5,289 nt of DNA from NCBI GenBank assembly GCA_905215945.1, contig CAJMRZ010000123.1, positions 1 through 5,289 on the forward strand, written 5' to 3'. The translations under genes and the position numbers were made by a program. Below the pieces are notes generated by a model that made no database searches, was not told the origin of the DNA, and worked only from the letters and a program-made list of their open reading frames with translations. The stretch comes from an uncultured bacterium. Lineage in GTDB: Bacteria; Actinomycetota; Coriobacteriia; Coriobacteriales; Coriobacteriaceae. Below are positions 4,152 through 5,289 of this stretch, piece by piece; within the stretch, counting starts at the first letter, position 1; each line of letters opens with the position of its first letter.

Positions 4152-5289
4152 GGTTTCGATGAAGGCGGCGATGCGGGTCTCGATCTGGCCCATGTCGCCG
4201 TTGCTGTAGTCGGTCTCAATCTTCATGTACGGAATGCCCGCACCCTCGACGGCCTCCTGCATGCGCGCACTCTCAACGTTGAAGGTGTGGCACGCCTGGA
4301 GCACGCTCTCCACCACGCCATCGACGTGATACTTCTCGCACATGGCCAGCGAGTTTTCCATACGGCCGTCGTTGGGCGTCATGACCGAGCAGTTGATATC
4401 CAGGTAGCGGTCGGCAATGGCGCGCAGGATGTCGGGAGCCTCCGAATCGATCATCATGGCCGCCGTGCGCTCGCCCGAGCAGTCGTCCATGCACACGACC
4501 ACGCCGCCGTTGGACTCGATGGTGCGACCGATCTTGTTGATCACGCCGCCCACCGGGCAGCCGGTAATCAGAATGCGCTTGGCATCCGCCGCAACCGGGC
4601 GCTCGCCCGCGTCGTAGGCCTCGCGCAGCTTGGCGACCTTTTGCTCCAGCTGCTGCGTATAGGCCTCGATATCAAAGCTAAACGTACCGGCAAACATAGT
4701 GCTCATCAGGTCGACGCCGCTCATGGCCGCCGGCTGGTTGGCCTGCAGCGCAAACATCTCGAGCTGGGCAGCACGCAGGCGATTGCGACGACGGACGGCA
4801 GCGCGCAGGTCGTCATCGGTGATCGTAATACCGTAGAAGTTCTCGAGCTCCTCCTTGAGCAGACGGCACTCCTCGTACCAGCCTTCACGCTCGTAGGCGC
4901 GATCGCGACCCTGCGGAAGATGCAGAATGTGCGTGCGCTTGAGCTCGTTGAGTAGCTCGTACATCTTCTTCTTGCCGTCGCAGGTGGTCTCGCCGATGAT
5001 CATGTCGCTAAAGTACGTAAACGGGCACTTTTGCGAGTAGGCAAAGCCGTACGTCGACTTGATGAGCGGACACAGATTTGCCGGCAGCACCTTCTCGGCC
5101 TCGGGAATCACCTCATCGGACGTACCGCACAGCGCCACGCTCGCAGCCCCCGCGGCATCGATAATCTCGAGCGGCGTATAGCTGCACAAAAAGCCGACCA
5201 GGCGATTACCCGCCTGCTTGTAATCCTTGACGCGAATAAACGCCGCCTTGCGTTGCTCGTTGAACTCCTCAAACGTGCGCGGCAACGGC
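4146..5289 (-). CDS. Double-cubane-cluster anaerobic reductase (2-hydroxyacyl-CoA dehydratase D / YjiM family), 5' end cut
   Basis: At least 379 residues from the TTG at 5285; the frame stays open to the window edge. That TTG is probably an internal leucine, because homologues read LPxTFEEF a few residues after their start, so the true start is likely just beyond 5289. Family motifs, numbered from 5285: [13 protein letters not shown] (35-47), [14 protein letters not shown] (71-84), [14 protein letters not shown] (99-112), the central helical region (150-225), [16 protein letters not shown] (238-253), [13 protein letters not shown] (259-271), [12 protein letters not shown] (328-339) and [20 protein letters not shown] (356-375). 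There are twelve cysteines (34, 53, 72, 87, 102, 140, 243, 265, 269, 299, 316, 332), more than enough for the six ligands of a sulfide-bridged [Fe8S9] double cubane. Studied members do ATP-driven low-potential reduction of small molecules when paired with the activase; this one's substrate is unknown. It could instead be an acyl-CoA dehydratase subunit, but only one such subunit is visible. Confidence 0.9.
   Translation of the reverse strand, partial: PLPRTFEEFNEQRKAAFIRVKDYKQAGNRLVGFLCSYTPLEIIDAAGAASVALCGTSDEVIPEAEKVLPANLCPLIKSTYGFAYSQKCPFTYFSDMIIGETTCDGKKKMYELLNELKRTHILHLPQGRDRAYEREGWYEECRLLKEELENFYGITITDDDLRAAVRRRNRLRAAQLEMFALQANQPAAMSGVDLMSTMFAGTFSFDIEAYTQQLEQKVAKLREAYDAGERPVAADAKRILITGCPVGGVINKIGRTIESNGGVVVCMDDCSGERTAAMMIDSEAPDILRAIADRYLDINCSVMTPNDGRMENSLAMCEKYHVDGVVESVLQACHTFNVESARMQEAVEGAGIPYMKIETDYSNGDMGQIETRIAAFIETL

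Noticed and set aside
4068..4955. Plus-strand open frame of 295 codons opposite the reductase gene
   Set aside because: Composition (His, Arg, Leu, Val rich) is that of an antisense shadow, and the well-conserved minus-strand reductase motifs account for the region.
5283..5285. TTG at 5285 as the true start of the reductase
   Set aside because: The frame is open to the window edge and the LPxTFEEF context suggests this TTG is a leucine codon a few residues inside the protein.
1..5289. tRNA, rRNA, CRISPR array, insertion sequence or attachment site
   Set aside because: No cloverleaf, spaced direct repeats, transposase motifs or terminal inverted repeats were seen.

Overview
The window is a compact, GC-rich stretch in which every supported gene lies on the minus strand, so the operon reads from right to left. 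The GC-rich codon use, the anaerobic radical/iron-sulfur chemistry and the gene set suggest a strictly anaerobic, high-GC bacterium. My best guess is an intestinal actinomycete of the Coriobacteriia, such as Collinsella. That is an inference from composition and gene content, not a match I could run.

In transcription order (high to low coordinates) the genes are: a double-cubane-cluster anaerobic reductase of the 2-hydroxyacyl-CoA dehydratase/YjiM family (5' end off the window); a 155-nt gap containing a long, well-paired hairpin element; its ATP-dependent activase (BcrAD/HgdC/YjiL family); a family 4 glycosyltransferase; selD (selenophosphate synthetase); yedF (TusA-like plus DsrE-like selenium/sulfur protein); and a DUF3343 putative Se/S carrier that runs off the left edge. 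From the activase to DUF3343 the gaps are 14, -8, 61 and 19 nt, and each gene has its own Shine-Dalgarno sequence, so these five genes are very probably one transcript.

The most important local point is that selD is a selenoprotein gene. The reading frame starts at 2001, crosses an in-frame UGA at 1953-1951 and continues to 952. The UGA falls exactly at the position of the catalytic Cys17 of E. coli SelD, with the essential Lys20 equivalent three residues later. A 17-nt hairpin with a GUC loop lies downstream at a distance suitable for a bacterial SECIS. A gene finder that treats UGA as stop would begin SelD at a TTG at 1941 and lose the active site. The organism must therefore decode selenocysteine (selA, selB and tRNA-Sec elsewhere).

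Taken together, the window looks like a selenium-handling operon (selD, yedF, DUF3343) fused to an ATP-driven low-potential reductase pair and a sugar transferase. The substrate of the reductase and the acceptor of the glycosyltransferase cannot be read from the sequence. Their placement next to SelD/YedF raises two testable ideas: reductive supply of selenium, or a selenium-containing sugar or metabolite. The hairpin element at 4043-4151 pairs better as plus-strand RNA (G-U wobbles and two tandem G-A/A-G steps) and is not explained by the genes around it.
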